A DNA stretch of 64,000 bases from Eubacterium xylanophilum ATCC 35991 (GTDB lineage Bacteria > Bacillota > Clostridia > Lachnospirales > Lachnospiraceae): NCBI RefSeq assembly GCF_000518685.1, contig NZ_JAEB01000010.1:56730-120729 (forward strand), in the 5' to 3' direction. This document shows, one piece after another, positions 35,541-46,600 of the stretch (positions are counted from its first letter, which is position 1; the number at the start of each line of letters is the position of its first letter). The position numbers were made by a program, and so were the translations under genes. The notes beneath the pieces are model-generated. The model had not been told where the DNA came from. It did not search any database and saw only the letters and a program-made list of their open reading frames with translations.

Positions 35541-38030
35541 ATGTTTAAATCAAACAGTGCAGAAAATATTGATGATAAAAACCTAAATATTGCGCGCACA
35601 GATGTAATGACTGGCGATAGAGATAAACGAATGTATCTATATTATCAGCTAATAAGGAGTATAAAAGAAGCAGTTCAGATAGATATTGTCGTTTCTTTTT
35701 TGATGGAATCTGGTGTGAGAATGCTTCTAAAAGAATTGAATAATGCTCTGAACAGAGGGGCACGTGTGCGAATACTAACGGGTAATTACTTGGGAATTAC
35801 CCAGCCATCTGCTCTGTATCTTATCAAACATGAACTTGGGGATCGAGTGGAATTAAAGTTTTATAATGAAAAAGGCAGATCATTTCATCCCAAATCATAT
35901 ATTTTCCATTATCAGAACCACAGTGAAATCTATATTGGTTCATCAAATGTTTCTAGAAGTGCTCTAACATCAGGCATTGAGTGGAACTATAGGTTTAGTA
36001 GTGAGACGGATAGATTAAATTATGAGAAGTTTTATTCGACATTTGAGGATTTATTTGAAAATCATTCCATACTAATTGACGATGCTCGTTTAAGAGAGTA
36101 TTCAAAAAATTGGCATAGACCGGCAGCGTCAAAGGATTTAGATAAATATGATGATATTGAAATCAATGATGATTATAATGTTATTCCATTTTTTGAACCA
36201 CGTGGAGCACAGATTGAGGCATTGTGCGCGCTAGAAAACACTCGATTAGAAGGTGCGACTAAAGCATTAGTATTGGCAGCAACTGGAATTGGTAAGACAG
36301 CTCTTGCGGCATTTGATTCAAGAAAATATGATAGAATATTATTTGTAGCCCACAGAGAAGAAATATTAAAGCAAGCAGCGAAAACATTTGAGAATATAAG
36401 AGGAGTCAGAGATTATGGCTTTTTTAATGGGGATAATAAATGTTCAGACAAACCAGTTATTTTTGCATCTGTTTCAACACTTGGAAACGAAAGATATTTG
36501 AATGAGAAATACTTTAAATCAGACTATTTTCAATATCTAGTTATAGATGAAATACATCATGGTGTTACGGACCAGTATAAGAGAGTTGTTGAATACTTTG
36601 ATCCGGAATTTATGCTTGGTTTGACAGCAACCCCTGAGCGAATGGATGGCAGAAGTATATATGAAATATGTGATTATAATGTTCCATATGAACTACCACT
36701 TAAAGAAGCTATTAATAAGGGGATGCTAGTTCCTTTTCACTATTATGGAATTTACGATGACACAACAGATTACGAAGGCATTCACCTTGTTCGTGGACAT
36801 TTTGACGAAAATGAGCTTAATAAAAGATATATTGATAACGAAAAAAGATACAATTTGATATATAAGTATTATTGTAAGTACGGGTCAAAGCGAGCACTGG
36901 GATTTTGTTGTTCGAGGGCGCATGCGGAGGATATGGCAAGAGCTTTTTCACAGAGGGGGATATCATCTGTAGCAGTATATAGCAATGCGTCGGGAGAGTA
37001 TTCAAGAGATCGCAGCGAAGCAATAGAAAGCCTTAAAAATGGGGATGTACGAGTTATTTTTTCTGTGGATATGTTTAATGAGGGAGTTGACATAACTTCA
37101 GTTGACATGGTACTTTTTTTAAGACCTACAGAATCCCCGGTTGTTTTTCTTCAGCAGCTTGGAAGAGGATTAAGGCGTGATAGGAATAAAGAATATTTGA
37201 ATGTTTTAGATTTCATAGGTAATTATGAAAAAGCTGGAAATGTTAGGTATTATATCACAGATGGGTATAATAAGAACAATAAGGAGTATAATCCTGCAGA
37301 CCATGACCAACTTCCTGATGATTGTATAGTTGATTTTGATATGCGGCTTATCGATTTGTTTCACGAAATGGATAAGAAAAAACTAAAATTGCGAGATAGG
37401 ATAAAGAATGAGTATTACCTTGTTAAGGAGAAAGTGGCTAGGAGACCTCTTCGAATGGATTTGTTTACATATATGGAAGAGGATGTATATCAATTGTCGA
37501 TAGAGCATTCAAAGGACAATCCATTCAAACGATATATAGATTATCTCCATGAACTTGGTGAATTGACAGAAGAAGAGGAAGTTCTTTACAAGAGTGTTGG
37601 AAGGGAGTTTATCAATCTACTGGAGACAACTAATATGACTAAGGTCTATAAAATGCCGGTTCTTATGGCATTTTATAATCAGGGAAATATTCTGATGGAA
37701 GTTACGGAAGAACAGCTTCTTGACTCTTGGAAACGCTTTTTCAGTACGGGAACAAATTGGAGAGATCTCGATAAAAATATGACTTATGAAAAGTATCTAG
37801 AGGTATCTGATGCAGAACACATAAAAAAGATTATCAAGATGCCAGTTCATTTTTTGCAAGAATCTGGAAAAGGCTTCTTTGTGCCGAAGGAAGGTTGTGC
37901 TTTGGCTTTATGTGAGGAGATGAGAGCAATTATTAACAATGAGAGCTTTGCCATTCATATGAAGGATGTTATTGAATACAGAGCAATGGATTATTATAAA
38001 AGACGATATAATGGGGCGGAAAGAATCTAA
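35541..38030 (+). CDS. PLD nuclease - superfamily 2 helicase fusion
   Basis: 829 aa. A phospholipase D-like nuclease domain comes first (about residues 40-175) with the single HxK motif H116-K118 and GSSNVSRSAL. A DExH helicase follows: Walker A AATGIGKT (246-253), DEIHH (336-340), LTATP (361-365), and motif VI QQLGRGLRR near 540. The C-terminal 230 residues are helical and shorter than the DUF3427-type tail of relatives. Such proteins cut and unwind DNA and often sit in defence loci. Codon use is AT-richer than neighbours. No methylase or partner is next to it. Confidence 0.88.
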   Translation: MFKSNSAENIDDKNLNIARTDVMTGDRDKRMYLYYQLIRSIKEAVQIDIVVSFLMESGVRMLLKELNNALNRGARVRILTGNYLGITQPSALYLIKHELGDRVELKFYNEKGRSFHPKSYIFHYQNHSEIYIGSSNVSRSALTSGIEWNYRFSSETDRLNYEKFYSTFEDLFENHSILIDDARLREYSKNWHRPAASKDLDKYDDIEINDDYNVIPFFEPRGAQIEALCALENTRLEGATKALVLAATGIGKTALAAFDSRKYDRILFVAHREEILKQAAKTFENIRGVRDYGFFNGDNKCSDKPVIFASVSTLGNERYLNEKYFKSDYFQYLVIDEIHHGVTDQYKRVVEYFDPEFMLGLTATPERMDGRSIYEICDYNVPYELPLKEAINKGMLVPFHYYGIYDDTTDYEGIHLVRGHFDENELNKRYIDNEKRYNLIYKYYCKYGSKRALGFCCSRAHAEDMARAFSQRGISSVAVYSNASGEYSRDRSEAIESLKNGDVRVIFSVDMFNEGVDITSVDMVLFLRPTESPVVFLQQLGRGLRRDRNKEYLNVLDFIGNYEKAGNVRYYITDGYNKNNKEYNPADHDQLPDDCIVDFDMRLIDLFHEMDKKKLKLRDRIKNEYYLVKEKVARRPLRMDLFTYMEEDVYQLSIEHSKDNPFKRYIDYLHELGELTEEEEVLYKSVGREFINLLETTNMTKVYKMPVLMAFYNQGNILMEVTEEQLLDSWKRFFSTGTNWRDLDKNMTYEKYLEVSDAEHIKKIIKMPVHFLQESGKGFFVPKEGCALALCEEMRAIINNESFAIHMKDVIEYRAMDYYKRRYNGAERI

Positions 38031-38051
38031 ATGTAAGGAGAGATGACTAAT

Positions 38052-38702
38052 ATGGCAATTAAAGATATAACAATGGATCCGTCAAATTTTGTAGTATTAG
38101 CGGATTATATACCACATATTATACAAGAAATAAGATATCATTCCACTTATAATTTCATAGGAGAGAGAATTGATGGATATGAGGAGCCTGTTGCACTGTT
38201 AACTAAGGAAGCCGCAAGGGCACTGAAGGCGGCCAGTAACGAGGCAATGGTTTTAGGATATCGATTTAAGGTTTTTGATGCATATCGTCCGTCATCAGCT
38301 GTAAAGCAATTTGTGCTTTGGGGGCTTGAGGATACTGATATCAGGATGAAACCATACTTTTATCCCGATTTAGAAAAGCAGGAAATGTTCCGCAAGGGTT
38401 ATATTGCCAAGGAATCAAGCCACAGCCGTGGAAGTGCAGTAGACCTTACATTGTTTGATATGAAAACAGGTAAGGAGGTTGATATGGGCGGACCATTTGA
38501 CTTGTTTAGCCATGTTTCACATCCGGATTTCAAGGGGATTACAGAGGAACAATTTGAGAATAGAATGATGCTCCAACACATTATGGTGCGAAATGGTTTT
38601 GAACCGATTGACTGTGAATGGTGGCACTTTGCGTTGAAAGATGAGCCTTATCCAGATACGTATTTTAACTTTCCGGTTTCATCGGAATATCTAAAGAGAT
38701 AG
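38052..38702 (+). CDS. D-alanyl-D-alanine dipeptidase (VanX/DdpX family)
   Basis: 216 aa M15D zinc peptidase. Ligands His124 and Asp131 (SSHSRGSAVD) and His192, with catalytic Glu189 (EWWHF); Arg79 (AYRPSS) for substrate binding. It hydrolyses free D-Ala-D-Ala. No signal peptide is seen, so it is cytoplasmic. VanH and VanA are not present, so this is more likely a housekeeping or peptidoglycan-salvage enzyme than glycopeptide resistance. AAGGAG fits ATG 38052 better than ATG 38043. Confidence 0.92.
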   Translation: MAIKDITMDPSNFVVLADYIPHIIQEIRYHSTYNFIGERIDGYEEPVALLTKEAARALKAASNEAMVLGYRFKVFDAYRPSSAVKQFVLWGLEDTDIRMKPYFYPDLEKQEMFRKGYIAKESSHSRGSAVDLTLFDMKTGKEVDMGGPFDLFSHVSHPDFKGITEEQFENRMMLQHIMVRNGFEPIDCEWWHFALKDEPYPDTYFNFPVSSEYLKR

Positions 38703-38712
38703 GAGAATTAAT

Positions 38713-39111
38713 ATGCTAGAACCAGAAGAATTGCATATTTCACCAATGCCTAAAACTTGGATTTTGGACTTGGACGGAACTCTAGTTGTTCATGACGGAC
38801 CATTTATCATGGGAAGAGATGAGTTTTTGCCTGGAGCCAGAGAGTTCCTTGAGAGTATTCCAGAGAAAGACACGATAATACTATTGACGGCGAGAATGGA
38901 TTATGAAAAAGCTCATACTTTGAAGTTTTTAAGGGAAAACCATGTGAGATATGATCAGATTATATTCAATGCCGGACAGGGAGAGAGAATACTCATTAAT
39001 GACAACAAGCCAGATGGATTGAGGACAGCAATTGCTATTAATACAACAAGAGATAAGTTTTGCCAAACTAATTTTGTGACTGATTGTACAATGGGAACAA
39101 TGTATGATTGA
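38713..39111 (+). CDS. Small HAD-like phosphatase
   Basis: 132 aa. Catalytic DLDGTL near residue 19, motif II LLTAR, and IND in place of a full motif IV (RILINDNKPDGL). This is a minimal, cap-less HAD, like those in polysaccharide or phosphate-sugar gene sets. AGGAG precedes the ATG and ten bases separate it from the dipeptidase gene. Substrate unknown. Confidence 0.82.
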   Translation: MLEPEELHISPMPKTWILDLDGTLVVHDGPFIMGRDEFLPGAREFLESIPEKDTIILLTARMDYEKAHTLKFLRENHVRYDQIIFNAGQGERILINDNKPDGLRTAIAINTTRDKFCQTNFVTDCTMGTMYD

Positions 39112-39164
39112 TAAAGAAAAGCAAAAGATGATATGGTAATATTAAATAAATAAGGAGAACTATC

Positions 39165-40469
39165 ATGAAAACAGGAAAAAACTATAAAATAACAATTGCA
39201 ATACTTGCTATGGCAGCAGTAATTGCAACATCAGCAACCGTTGATGCAAGAAGTGTCAAGCTTAGCAGTAAGCAAGTAAGTATCACTGTGAAAGGAAAAA
39301 AGACCATTAGACTCAAAGGAGTTACAGACAGGCAAGCTAAGAAAGCTAGGTGGACAGTTAAATCGGGTAAGAAAATTGTTAAGCTCAAGCTTTCCAAGAA
39401 AAAGAAAAAAGTGGTCGTTGCAGGAAAGAAACCAGGAAAGGCAAAAATTGAATGTAAAGTTATGGGAAAGAAGCTTGCGTGTCGAATTACAGTAAAGTCT
39501 GCAAAGTCAAATAAGGCTGAGAATTCGGTAACTCCCGCAGTAAAAGCGACGTCAAATCCTAAAGCTAGCGAAGTGCCAAGTACCAAAATACCTGCCCAAA
39601 CAACTGAAAAACCATCAGAATTACCTGTTGTAACAGCAAAACCATCAGAATCACCTGTTGTAACAGCAAGACCAACACATATTCCGACTGATGACAGGTT
39701 AATGGCTGAGCCAGCAAAAGTTGTACCGTATTATGATCGGGGAATAATTAATCAATATCCTACTGGCCCGGATTTATATGACATAAGAAATGATGAGTGC
39801 TACTTTTTTGGTTCTAATATTGAGAGGGCGAGAATTGAACGAATCGAGATAAAAAGGGAGATATCTATTCCAGAAAATGCGCTTGGAACCCTCGATTTAT
39901 CTGAAAAGCAAAATCAATCAGTAATGGCTTGGTACCTTGATGAAGACCAAGATAATGCATATGAGATGTATATTGGTCAAGAAGGTGGAGTAATTACCAA
40001 TCCTAATTCAGACTATTTGTTTTCTGATATTGGTCGTTTGACTCTAGCTGATTCAGATGAGATTTTATTTGGAATAGAAAATCTATACTGTGATAACATG
40101 AAATCTATGAGGTGTATGTTTAAGAGATTTGGGTTCAGAAGTGAAATTAAACTCAATCTTGGAGAATATTTTAATACTTCAGGAGTTGTTGACATGGATG
40201 ACTGCTTCAAGTATGCTGGGTTAATTAACTATAAGAGCAAAGAAGAGAAGGTAGACACATCAGAATATATGACAGTATATGTTGGAAAGAGTTTTTCGTT
40301 GGAATCACTGTCAGAACCCACAACTGCGTGTGCTAAGTCATGTGGAATGAAGTTCATGTTACCATCAGAGAAGCAGAGAAAAGAGTTTATAGAAAAAATA
40401 AATGCAGATTGTTATGAGGATGGAGACTATGTTGTAGTAAAGAGTACAATAAAGGATATTGTATATTAG
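39165..40469 (+). CDS. Secreted protein, Lys-rich Ig-like N-domain and Pro/Thr linker
   Basis: 434 aa. Signal peptide (about 1-28, cleavage near VDA-RS). Residues 30-112 form a Big2-like beta domain crowded with lysine (TVKGKKTIRLKG, KSGKKIVKLKLSKKKKK). A linker with TEKPSELPVVTAKPSESP repeats leads to a 240-residue C-terminal domain, acidic to neutral, with Trp and Cys, which I do not recognise. There is no LPXTG, so the basic domain may hold it to the anionic wall. First of the run of secreted proteins ending near 56.5 kb. AAGGAG precedes the ATG. Confidence 0.78.
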   Translation: MKTGKNYKITIAILAMAAVIATSATVDARSVKLSSKQVSITVKGKKTIRLKGVTDRQAKKARWTVKSGKKIVKLKLSKKKKKVVVAGKKPGKAKIECKVMGKKLACRITVKSAKSNKAENSVTPAVKATSNPKASEVPSTKIPAQTTEKPSELPVVTAKPSESPVVTARPTHIPTDDRLMAEPAKVVPYYDRGIINQYPTGPDLYDIRNDECYFFGSNIERARIERIEIKREISIPENALGTLDLSEKQNQSVMAWYLDEDQDNAYEMYIGQEGGVITNPNSDYLFSDIGRLTLADSDEILFGIENLYCDNMKSMRCMFKRFGFRSEIKLNLGEYFNTSGVVDMDDCFKYAGLINYKSKEEKVDTSEYMTVYVGKSFSLESLSEPTTACAKSCGMKFMLPSEKQRKEFIEKINADCYEDGDYVVVKSTIKDIVY

Positions 40470-40481
40470 TAGTTATAGTAA

Positions 40482-40515
40482 GAGGAGCTTTGCTTGTTTA
40501 AGTTAAGCTCCTCTT
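40482..40515 (+). terminator. Hairpin after the first secreted protein gene
   Basis: AAGAGGAGCTT pairs with AAGCTCCTCTT around a 12-base loop; the tail ATATTG is a poor U tract. Confidence 0.7.
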
Positions 40516-40520
40516 ATATT

Positions 40521-40545
40521 GCCGTTCGTAAGACAATAATCGCAT
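40521..40545. repeat. Half copy of the 25-bp palindromic repeat
   Basis: GTTCGTAAGAC is the right half of the AC/GT type, followed by AATAATCGCAT as in full copies. The left arm is missing. Confidence 0.75.
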
Positions 40546-40593
40546 TTTGACTATTTTATTTTGTATCAATCTATGTTAGAATGGAAATGTAGT

Positions 40594-40643
40594 GGGAATG
40601 CTTTTGGGAGGAGAAATATTCACATCTTATTCCCCGAGGGGAA
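40594..40643 (+). promoter_or_regulatory. Leader with competing hairpins before the giant Ig-like gene
   Basis: TTCCCC-GA-GGGGAA (40630-40643) is a perfect stem. Its left arm can instead pair with GGGAAT at 40594-40599. An extended -10 like sequence TGTTAGAAT lies just upstream (40573-40582). No aptamer recognised. Confidence 0.35.
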
Positions 40644-40667
40644 GCTAGAATAGAGAGGAGAAGGATT

Positions 40668-43600
40668 ATGAAGAAAAGAAAACTTTGCAACAGATTAGTT
40701 GCAGGGGCAATGGTGGTGGCCCTTGCTATATCTTCATTCAGCATGCCGATGAGTTTTCAGGAAAAAGGTTATGTAAAAGCTGCTGAGAAGGTACAACCCA
40801 ACAAAACGGGAATGAAACTCAGCAAACCACTTTTTAATGATGGAGTAAATGTTTTTTATTTACAATATCCAACAAAACTTAGTTTAGGAAGGAATTTTAC
40901 GCCAGAGCTTGTGAAGGCAGGCAAGGGCTCTACTACTGTAGAAAACGCAAGTGTTGATGGAGCAGTTATCAGAATATCCCAAGGTGAAACATATAACAAT
41001 CTCAAATATCAAACAACAAGTTTTTCATATGATGATATTCTTGATATGGAGAGTTTTTATGAAAGTAACAAAGCTTCATCTAAAAATGTGGATTTTTCCA
41101 TCAGAGTAAATCTATCAAGTACAGCGGGGCTATATCAGGGTGATATTGTAGATGGTGAAAGTCCCAAAAATCTAGAAGAATCATATGTAGGAGAAAATAC
41201 TCTTTCAGTAATCTACGAATCTCCAATTGAGTTTGATACCAATAATATTAAATTTATTATGAATTGCAGTCAAGGCGAACGCGTGATATATAAAGCTCCT
41301 AAGGTGAAGCTTGCTTCGACAGCTCCAAAGGATTTCAATACAAATTCTTTTAAATACTTATGGGCAAATGATGGAAAAGAAGTAGTATTTAATTCTTTTG
41401 CTGATATAAGTATAAAAGATGGCATTGATGTCATGGAGAATCTAGATAGAACCAATAGATTGAATGTAGAATATGCCTTCAAAAGTGAGGATGGTGAGTC
41501 ATATACATATAAACAATACTTCGAATACACCGCAAAGTGTGCAAATGTAAAAGGTGATAACAAATTCATCTATGAGAAGTTTGCCACAGAGAGCGATGAA
41601 TCTGGAAAAGCTTTGTATGACTACTATTTTGTATATTATGATAAGGTCTATAAAGGTGATAACTTCTATTACATGGCAATCAAGGCCAAGAGTGAGAATG
41701 CCGATAATTCTGTAGATGGTGTCAAACTATCAGAAGTCGATTCAACTGATGACTTGCAGGAAATGCTTGTTACCAATTCAGATCTTTTCAAAGAATCAGG
41801 TATGAATTATTTTCAATTAATTGCGGAAGATGGCTTGGTAAAAGCCAACTCCAGTAGTGGCTATGGACGTTATAGCTTGGGAACTGTTGGAAATATTCCA
41901 TATGCACACTTTTTGACAGGTGATAAAGTCTTAAAGGATGGAGAAAATGAATATGCATTCAAATTATACGAGGATGCCAAGGATTATCTCAAAGATAATA
42001 TAGCACTTAATGATATAGATATTAATGTAAAATGGATCGATCCAGTGTCATATACTGATCCGGAGAGCAGAACATTTTACATATATAAAAATGATGGAGT
42101 CCCTGATTTGGAGCTGCCTAAATATGATACAAAAAAACTATTTAACAGAGATGAATCAGTAGATTACGAAGTATATTATGATTATACATTTACCGATCCA
42201 AAGACAGGCGAAGAGAGGAGAATTCCTTTTGGTTATGGCACATTGACAACGGAGTCAGAGCTTACGATTACCGGTAAATCAGAGACGGGAATTAAGCTTG
42301 CGCTTGGAGACAACAAGTATACTGCCTCAATAGGAATATTTAACAATGCTTCGGTAACATCTGCCAATGCTCTTACAACTAGATATATTCAGCGAGTGAC
42401 AGTTCTCAGAAAGAATAATGCCGAGGTTTCAAGACATAAAACAGAGTATGAGATTATATATGCACCAAAAGCACCGGCATATGTATACGGAAAGAAAGTA
42501 TCAGTTGATGCAGACGAGAAAAATATTCCGCTAGAAGTAAAAATAGGCGAGAATGCAGCTGTGTCAGATGGATACGAAATTGCTGGATATCAGTGGTATA
42601 AGGGAGATTCAGTCGATGAGGATAATATCATTGAGGGAGCTAATAGTGCCACATATGTTGTTCCTGACGCAACAAATGCCAATAGAGGAAAGTATACGGT
42701 TTCTCTTCTTGTGTGCCAAAAGGGAGATTCCCAAAAGAAAGTTGCTTATAAAACAAGTGGTACATTTGAAATAGGCATACTTGAGAAGCCATATGAGGTT
42801 ATATCAAACGATGGAGCCGAGCTGTATGAGGTATTTGACAAAGAGACCAATGTTTGTCCGGTTGGTGAGTCCTTTGAGGCAAAGCCTGAAATACGAGTAT
42901 TGAATGATAAGGCAGATATTAAGTATGAGTGGAGTACACTGGAATATAAGTATTTTAGCTTGAAGGATTTATCACAAAATCCAAATATTAAAGATGGATA
43001 TACTATTTATAATACGAGAGTTACGTATGATCCAGAGACTGATACAAATTATGATGTGGGTGTATATTGTAAACTCGTAAAACTAGATAATACTTCATCC
43101 TCATTTAAGCATAAACTTGTGTTAGATGACATCGCAACACTTACAGATGAAGGTTATTTAAATCACCCTTACAATGTAAGTTTGACAATCAAATACAAGA
43201 ATCCTAATTCGGATACTTACGTAGACGGAGATAGTTTTTATTGGAATGTAGGTGAGAAAATTGAAGAAAAGAAAATATATGCAGAAGGTCAGGCAGAGCG
43301 CATAGTTAACAGCTACGTATCCGGTGTTTCTGGAATGAACGGATATACCAACAGATATGCTGTTCCAGCTACGATAGGTTCAGCTGTAAATATTATCTCA
43401 TCAAAGTATGCTGGACCTAATGATAATTATAAAGTGGAGTATACTTGGTACAGATGGGTTTATAATCGCGAAATAGGGTCATCAAATTGGATCCAGGTAT
43501 CTTCCGAAGACGCTGATAACACTTTTAGAGTGGATAAGGTTGAAAAGTATGACAATGGAAATGTCAAAGAGCCATATTTCAGGTTGAATGTTAAGATTGT

Positions 43601-46600
43601 CAACAAGGATACTTCAAAGACATTAATTAATAAAACTGAATATTTTGAAATCCAAAATGCCAATCCACTTGTGACGATAAATGCTAGTCGTACAACAGAT
43701 CAAAGCGTAAAAGTTGCCGTGGGAGATAAGATTTCTCTTGGAGTAAATGCACAAATTAAAGAAGAGGATAGCAAATACGAACTCAAATATGTATGGTATC
43801 ACGATGGAAAGGCTATCAAGAATTCTTCCGGAAAGCTATCCACAGGACAAGTATATGAGAAAAATCCGGCAACAGTGGGGGATTTTGGAACATATACATG
43901 TTATGTTTATGCGGCTCCAGCAGGAACAGAAGCTACAGATGATATGAGTACATACATCGAAGCTAAAGCAGTAACATTCTACGTATCAGAAGACCACGGT
44001 ATAGTTATAAAAACTCCTAGTGCGAACTTTGTCAGTGTTAACGAAGGCATGAACAAAGACTTAGTTGTAGAAGTGACAGCACCGGAGGGATTGAATAATG
44101 TAAGATATCAGTGGACTTTCGCAGGTCGTGAGTTGGATAATAATAAAAATGTTCTCTCGCTGAAGAATATTAAAGTTGAAGATTTTGGCGCATATATTTG
44201 TTCGGTTTATGAAGATAGCACCAAGGTTGGAGAGGTCCAATTCATCGTGGTAGACGTTGATGCATTTTGGCATCCATATATCAAGGGAGCTGCAGCAAAT
44301 CTTGATGGTGGAGTGGTTACCGGAGAATATTCTAAGCCTCTGACAATGGAAGTTGGAATTCAAGTCAATGGTAATTCACACAAACTTGACTTTGAATACC
44401 AGTGGTATGTAAATGTCAACGGTGTGGATGAGATTATAGAGGGAGCCAACAAAAGTTCATATACTGTGCCGGAATTAAAGTCAGAAGACTTTAAAAAATC
44501 AAGATTCAAATGTGCAGTAACAGCCACTATTGATGGCGACAAAGAGAACAAACAAAAAGAGTGGGTTACAATTGATGTTGAACCTGCTATTAACAAGAAA
44601 CATTTTACTTATGATCTTGTAGGTGAATACGGTGCTTTCGAAGATAATGGTCGAAACAACGTTGGTGACAAGATACGCATAGGTGTAGAAAATGTTAATT
44701 CAGAAGAAGACCTATTGTATCAGTGGACATTTGAAAAAGGTGTGGATTCAGATACCGGGTTGCCGGTTGATGAGTTCTCTGTCGAATATTTAGATGTCAA
44801 GAGTCCGGTGATTGAAAAGACTTTAACTGAAAATGATTTTGGGCGTTATACATTGAAAGCTTATTTTAAGAACTCTTATGATTCAAATGGAGATAGATTA
44901 TTAGCATTTGATGAAGTATATGTAGTGAGGAAAATGAGTAACATCAGAGTATTTGGTCCACTCAATGATTATTCGGAATTCACCAGAAAGTTTGGTGAAC
45001 CGGTGACCTTTACAGTTGAACGACTGAGAGGAACAGGAGAAGTTCAGTATCAGTGGTACAATAATGACATTGCAATTATGGGTGCTACATCATCCCAGTA
45101 CAAGATAGCAGCTGTAAAACCATATGATATCGGTAAATACACCTGCGAGATTAGCAATGTTGATGGGGAGCCAATTGATAGTGTTGAATTTACTCTCAAA
45201 GGAAGTATGGGATTAACGCTATCTAGTCCTTTGATGAAATCCGAGGAATATGATTACGGAAAGAGTGATTATAAAGTTTTTGTTGGATACAAAGACGGAG
45301 AGGATGTCTCTCTTCCTGTTACTGCTAAAACAGATGATCCAAATGGTCTAAGTTACGTATGGGAGTATTCGTCAAATAACAAAACATTTTACAAGATTAC
45401 CGATAAAAAGGACATCAGCACATATGTAGTTAAGAATGCACAACCAGGTGATCAAGGCTACTATAGATGTACTGTTTCGGATAGTTATAGTAAAGCTACT
45501 GCAACATTTGAGCTTTATAGAAAGACAGATGGAATCCTTCAATTCAAGTATGTTGAAGATGATGATCCCGATGATAATTACGCAGTACTTGTTGATGAAA
45601 ACTACTACGATGAGGGTATTTCGTCAAAGTCAGAAATATTCTGGGTAAGTGGCGGAGAAAAAATACGTTTGGATGCTTCTGCAGTGGCAACTGAAGGTTT
45701 GGATATTGTATATTCTTGGTCAGCATATGATAATGTACAGGGTCGATATGTCACTTTGGCAGAGGGTAAAAACCTGTCAACTTATGATATCACAGTTGAT
45801 GAGAATATTAACTGGCGAACCATGAGTACAACCTATAGATGTATAGTTAAGGCTGGTGGAAATCAGATAGAATACATAGGTGAACTAAAAAGCGCCATGG
45901 AGGATAAAGCAATCCGAATTAAGACAGATAAAAACTATGTAGTAGAAGGTGGAAGCATTACCTATACAGCGATTGTTGGAGATAATGGAGAGGACTGGAA
46001 TTATCAGTGGTATACCTATGATGATGATGGCAATTTGGTCGCAGTAAAGGGAGCAAATAGCAAGACTCTCACGGTAAAAACGGACAAGAATCCAAAACCG
46101 GATGCGGCAGATAAGTATGCCAGTGTCAAATCTCCGTTAACAGGTGATAGCGCATTCAAAGAATATACATATTGTTGTCAGGTGACTCGTGGAAACGAGG
46201 ACAGTTATGAGGAATATCATACAAGTAAAACGATATCTGTTGTAAGTATTCCGGATGAATGTCAAAGTACCCTTCCAAGCTCAATCCTTCCGATGGTTGA
46301 AAATAATGTTCAGGCATATGAAGTTAAGGGAGCTAAATCACTTCGAATTAAATTCAGTGATCAGTGTAGCCTAATTCTTCCTGGAACTAGATTTTCTATG
46401 GCAGCTGCTAAGAATATCATCCTTGGATATGTTCACATCATAACACCGGATGGCAAGGAAACAATATATCCTGACAAAAATGCAAGTGATATTGAAGCTA
46501 CTGATATTGCTGGAAAAACAATAGAAGTAAAGGGAAGCAAGGCTATCATATTCTTCGAGAATGCCGTTGCTGGTGAGGAAGCAATCATGTATGAGCTTTT

